NCBI GenBank assembly: GCA_902783445.1
Contig: CACZQX010000184.1
Location: forward strand, 1-9,070
Source: an uncultured Lachnospiraceae bacterium
Lineage (GTDB): Bacteria; Bacillota; Clostridia; Lachnospirales; Lachnospiraceae
DNA length: 9,070 bases
Reading direction: 5' to 3'
A program made the position numbers and the translations under genes. Shown here piece after piece: positions 6,454 through 9,070 of the stretch. The notes under the pieces are model-generated. The model worked only from the letters and a program-made list of their open reading frames with translations. It made no database searches and had not been told where the DNA came from. The number at the start of each line of letters is the position of its first letter. The stretch's first letter is position 1.

Positions 6454-7959
6454 ATGGTTGGAGATTTATTGGTAGAGGTTAAAGATTTATCAAAAAATTT
6501 TGGACAGACTAAAGCCTTAAAAAAGGTTAACTTAAAGTTTTTCGCCGGAGAAATCAGGGGACTTATAGGAGAAAACGGAAGCGGAAAATCCACGGTAACA
6601 TCCATTATTTCCGGTATGCAGACCGCAACATCGGGTGAAGTTTATTTCAAAGGGAAAAAATGGAAACCCGAGAGCATGTCAGAAGCACAAAAACACGGGA
6701 TAGCAATGGTCCTTCAGGAAGCCAATACCGCTTGTGGTTGCAGTGTTGCCGAAAATATATTTGCCGGAAGATTTGAGGAGTTTACGAAATTCGGAATCGT
6801 CAACATGAAAAAAATCAATGACGAAGCCGCTAAAATGCTTAAAAATCTCGGAATAACAAATATAAAAGCAACAGATTCCCTTGATAAGCTTACGTTTGAA
6901 GATAGAAAGCTTATTGAAATAGTCAGATGCATGACAAAAGATGTTGAGGTTTGTATATTTGATGAAACTACCACAGCACTTTCTCATGAGGGAAGAACAA
7001 TTTTATATAAATTAATTCGTCAAATGAAAGATGAGGGTAAGTGTGTAATATTTATTTCTCATGATATGGATGAAATAATGGAACAGTGCAGCTATTTGAC
7101 GGTTCTGAGAGACGGAGAAATAATCGGGCATTTAAATCGCGAAGAAATGGATGAAAATAATGCCGAAAAGAAAATTCGTTACATGATGGTGGGAAGAGAA
7201 ATCGGAGATGCTTATTACAGAGCGGATTTCAAGGCCGACCATCTTGATGAAACAGCGCTCGAATTTATAAATGCATCTTTTGGCAATGTAAAAGATCTAA
7301 CTTTTAAGCTTCATAAAGGCGAAATAATAGGTCTTGGAGGTTTAAGCTCTTGTGGAATGCACGAAGTGGGAAGAGCAGCCTTTGGAATTGAAAAAATATC
7401 AAAAGGAAAAGTATTGCTTTTCGGAAAAGATGTTTTAAATCCTTTGAATGCCATTAGACTCGGAGCGGGATATATATCAAAAAACAGGGATACGGAAGCA
7501 TTGATAATGGATGGAACAATTGGCGAGAATATTGCCTTGCCATCATTAAGTGATATATCCAAATTCAGTTATATATCTCCAAAAAAGGAACGAGACTTGG
7601 CACTCGCCCAGATTGAGCCTTTCAGAATCAAGTGCGAGAGTGAAAAAAAGCTTGTCAGCAGCTTGAGCGGGGGCAATAAACAGAAAGTATCTTTTGCAAA
7701 GTGGACGGCCAGAAACTCTGATATTTTGATTATGGATTGTCCGACGAGAGGTGTGGATATAGGTGTTAAACAGTTTATGTATTCGCTTATCGAAAAGATG
7801 AAAAAAGAAGGAAAAGCGATCTTATTGATAAGTGAGGAAATGTCAGAACTAATCGGAATGTGCGACAAGATAATCATTATGAAAGATTTTAAAATATCCG
7901 GAGAACTGGAAAGAAGTGCAAACTTGAAAGAAACTGACATCATAGAATATATGATTTAG
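6454..7959 (+). CDS. Sugar-type ABC transporter ATP-binding protein, two fused nucleotide-binding domains (RbsA/MglA class)
   Basis: This 501-residue cytoplasmic ATPase would power uptake of a carbohydrate-like substrate, as RbsA, MglA and XylG do. The N-terminal domain (about 1-245) has an intact Walker A, GENGSGKST (39-47), Q-loop Gln88, Walker B with D170 and E171 (IFDETTTALS) and switch His203. Its signature, however, is LTFED (146-150) instead of the usual LSxGE. The C-terminal domain (about 265-501) has an intact signature LSGGN (404-408) and the class-typical PTRGVD motif. Its Walker A position reads GLGGLSSCGMHE (293-304) with no lysine, and the Walker B glutamate is Cys429. Only the site made from the first Walker A and the second signature looks able to hydrolyse ATP. 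A degenerate second Walker A is normal for this class, while the Cys and LTFED are less so. The gene starts the operon, and its stop overlaps the next ribosome binding site. Substrate unknown. Confidence 0.93.
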   Translation: MVGDLLVEVKDLSKNFGQTKALKKVNLKFFAGEIRGLIGENGSGKSTVTSIISGMQTATSGEVYFKGKKWKPESMSEAQKHGIAMVLQEANTACGCSVAENIFAGRFEEFTKFGIVNMKKINDEAAKMLKNLGITNIKATDSLDKLTFEDRKLIEIVRCMTKDVEVCIFDETTTALSHEGRTILYKLIRQMKDEGKCVIFISHDMDEIMEQCSYLTVLRDGEIIGHLNREEMDENNAEKKIRYMMVGREIGDAYYRADFKADHLDETALEFINASFGNVKDLTFKLHKGEIIGLGGLSSCGMHEVGRAAFGIEKISKGKVLLFGKDVLNPLNAIRLGAGYISKNRDTEALIMDGTIGENIALPSLSDISKFSYISPKKERDLALAQIEPFRIKCESEKKLVSSLSGGNKQKVSFAKWTARNSDILIMDCPTRGVDIGVKQFMYSLIEKMKKEGKAILLISEEMSELIGMCDKIIIMKDFKISGELERSANLKETDIIEYMI

Positions 7960-7969
7960 GAGGCTGAAA

Positions 7970-8950
7970 ATGGAAAAAACGGCTAATAAAGAAAAGTCCG
8001 TGGGATTAAAAGCACACGCATACGACATTGCCGCATATTCGGGTTTAGTGGTTACGGTTATTCTGTTCCTTGTGTTCAGCGGAGATAAGCTTTTTTATAA
8101 CTTAAGTTCGACATTACAGCTGGCAGCGCCTTTCGCAATAATATCTCTCGGGGCAGTATTTATATACTCCACGGGAAATATGGATGTATCAGTCGGACAA
8201 CAGGTAGGCGTATATGCGATATTAATGATACTGATTACAAATAAAATCGGCAGTCCAATCGGAATAATAGCAGCATTCGTGATTGTGCTGATTATAGCTG
8301 TTCTTTGCGGCGCTTTTAACGGTGCGGTTGCCACATGGCTTGGCTTGCCTTCGATTGTAACATCTTTATTCCTAATGTTTGTATTTGGAGGAATTCAGCT
8401 TTTGTTAATGCAAAGTCTTGGAAGCTCTTCAATAAAGCTGGATGTAAGTATAAGGCCTGACGATAGAAGCGTTTATACACTTGTAGTGGTGATAGTTATG
8501 GCTTTGGTGGCAGTGATTGCAACATATTTTTTCAAATATACAAGGTTGGGAAAATATACAAAGGCAATAGGAGCTAACGAAAGGGCGGCCGAACAATCCG
8601 GTATAAACGTTACAAAATGGAGAATAATTGCTTATATAGCATTTGGAGTTACAATCGCGATTGGCGCGTTATTATTGCTTTCAAAGTCGAACAGTGCAGG
8701 AAAAGGAACCGGAAACGGCTATTCAATGGATATAATGGTCTGTTTGATATTGGGCGGGATGCCTTTGTCGGGTGGAATGTCATCAAAAATAAGGAGCGCT
8801 TTGATAGGAACGTTTACGTACATTCTTTTGTCAAACGATTTGACAGTCATGGGAGTTGATTTAAACGTAATTAATTTTGTGAAAGCAGTTGTATTTATAA
8901 TAATTGTATTTGTTACATGCAGGAAACATTTGAAATTGTTACCAAGATAA
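7970..8950 (+). CDS. Sugar-type ABC transporter permease (RbsC-like)
   Basis: This is a 326-residue inner-membrane permease of the branched-chain amino acid/ribose type, normally working as a dimer with the RbsA-class ATPase encoded just upstream. About eight to ten hydrophobic segments are visible, roughly at 20-37, 49-67, 77-91, 96-122, 127-149, 168-188, 216-238, 253-266, 274-290 and 298-317. Family landmarks are GNMDVSVG (69-76, compare GGIDLSVG in RbsC) and the cytoplasmic ATPase-contact loop with GANERAAEQSGINV (201-214). LGGMPLSGGMSSKIRSALIG (261-280) is the counterpart of the LGGxxxxGGxG motif, although its Gly-rich part is weaker than in RbsC. The ribosome binding site AGGAGG (7958-7963) overlaps the upstream TAG stop, so translation is probably coupled. 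The substrate cannot be assigned; ribose-, galactose- or xylose-like sugars are all possible. Confidence 0.92.
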   Translation: MEKTANKEKSVGLKAHAYDIAAYSGLVVTVILFLVFSGDKLFYNLSSTLQLAAPFAIISLGAVFIYSTGNMDVSVGQQVGVYAILMILITNKIGSPIGIIAAFVIVLIIAVLCGAFNGAVATWLGLPSIVTSLFLMFVFGGIQLLLMQSLGSSSIKLDVSIRPDDRSVYTLVVVIVMALVAVIATYFFKYTRLGKYTKAIGANERAAEQSGINVTKWRIIAYIAFGVTIAIGALLLLSKSNSAGKGTGNGYSMDIMVCLILGGMPLSGGMSSKIRSALIGTFTYILLSNDLTVMGVDLNVINFVKAVVFIIIVFVTCRKHLKLLPR

Positions 8951-8951
8951 A

Positions 8952-8968
8952 AACCGAGAAGTTCGGTT
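8952..8968 (+). other. Small hairpin after the permease stop
   Basis: AACCGA (8952-8957) pairs with TCGGTT (8963-8968) around a five-base loop, immediately after the permease stop. The following bases, ATTATAAATAAT, are AT-rich but have no T-run, so this is at best a weak attenuator or a processing site. Confidence 0.35.
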
Positions 8969-8980
8969 ATTATAAATAAT

Positions 8981-9031
8981 CGAAGCAGCCAAACAGAACC
9001 ATCGACCTACAAATACAGCTTTGGCGCTTCG
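8981..9031 (+). other. Long stem-loop in the leader of the third transport gene
   Basis: CGAAGC (8981-8986) pairs with GCTTCG (9026-9031) and GCCAAA (8988-8993) pairs with TTTGGC (9020-9025). Together they form a 12-bp stem with one bulged A (8987), extendable by a T-A pair, around a 26-base loop. No T-run follows, so it is not an intrinsic terminator. It ends seven bases before the ribosome binding site of the next gene. By analogy with other uptake operons it may protect the 3' gene's mRNA after cleavage, raising binding-protein levels, or it may control translation. The structure is seen in the sequence; the role is inferred. Confidence 0.6.
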
Positions 9032-9049
9032 AAAAACGAGGAGGAAAAA

Positions 9050-9070
9050 ATGAAAAAGAAATTGAAAAAA
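9050..9070 (+). CDS. Start of a third operon gene, probably the sugar-binding lipoprotein (3' partial)
   Basis: Only seven codons are visible, MKKKLKK, before the window ends. The start is well supported by AGGAGG (9039-9044) placed five bases before the ATG. A Lys-rich opening is the usual n-region of a secretion signal. In operons of this class the gene that remains to be supplied after ATPase and permease is normally the extracellular substrate-binding protein, a lipoprotein in Firmicutes. A second permease or an unrelated gene cannot be excluded, because no hydrophobic core or lipobox is yet in view. Confidence 0.55.

Noticed and set aside
8952..8968. Intrinsic terminator after the permease
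   Set aside because: The stem is only six pairs and is followed by ATTATAAATAAT without a T-run. A third gene with a strong ribosome binding site follows, so a full stop is unlikely.
1..9070. CRISPR array, insertion sequence, tRNA or rRNA gene, phage or toxin-antitoxin elements
   Set aside because: No regularly spaced repeats, transposase-like ORFs, terminal repeats or RNA-gene signatures were seen on either strand.

Overview
The window looks like a chromosomal segment from a low-GC Gram-positive bacterium, most probably a member of the Lachnospiraceae (Clostridia). This rests on strong AGGAGG-type ribosome binding sites, an AT-rich intergenic region, and beta and beta-prime RNA polymerase subunits of the Firmicutes type. 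Beta-prime has no insertion in the trigger loop. Beta carries a clade-type insert of about 40 residues just before its DGRTGEYFDSPVTIGHMHY segment. The family assignment comes from remembered protein features, not a search.

Region 1 (1-6206) is the end of the rpoBC transcription unit. It holds the C-terminal 745 codons of rpoB, a 17-base gap, complete rpoC (1301 codons) and a strong intrinsic terminator. RpoC is about 100 residues longer than the Bacillus subtilis protein. The excess is an internal insert near residues 514-592 and an Ala/Glu-rich tail.

Region 2 (6207-6453) is a non-coding junction. It begins with a small GC-rich inverted repeat and a well-formed ribosome binding site in front of a six-codon ORF. 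That ORF faintly resembles the start of rpsL, the gene that often follows rpoC. The second half is a regulated promoter: TTGACA, 16 bases, TATAAA, then a perfect 20-bp palindrome of the LacI/GalR or CcpA type just downstream of the expected transcription start.

Region 3 (6454-9070) is a carbohydrate-type ABC import operon. It encodes a double-domain ATPase of the RbsA/MglA class, an RbsC-like permease and, cut off by the window edge, a Lys-rich N-terminus that is probably the substrate-binding lipoprotein. The ATPase has one apparently intact ATP site and one strongly degenerate one. A long stem-loop lies between the permease and the third gene. The likely logic is catabolite- or substrate-controlled sugar uptake, with binding protein, permease and ATPase made from one mRNA. 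The substrate cannot be told from the sequence. No wholly new system is evident. The points most worth a second look are the asymmetric ATPase, the operator, the possible rpsL remnant, the stem-loop ahead of the third gene and the RpoC insert.
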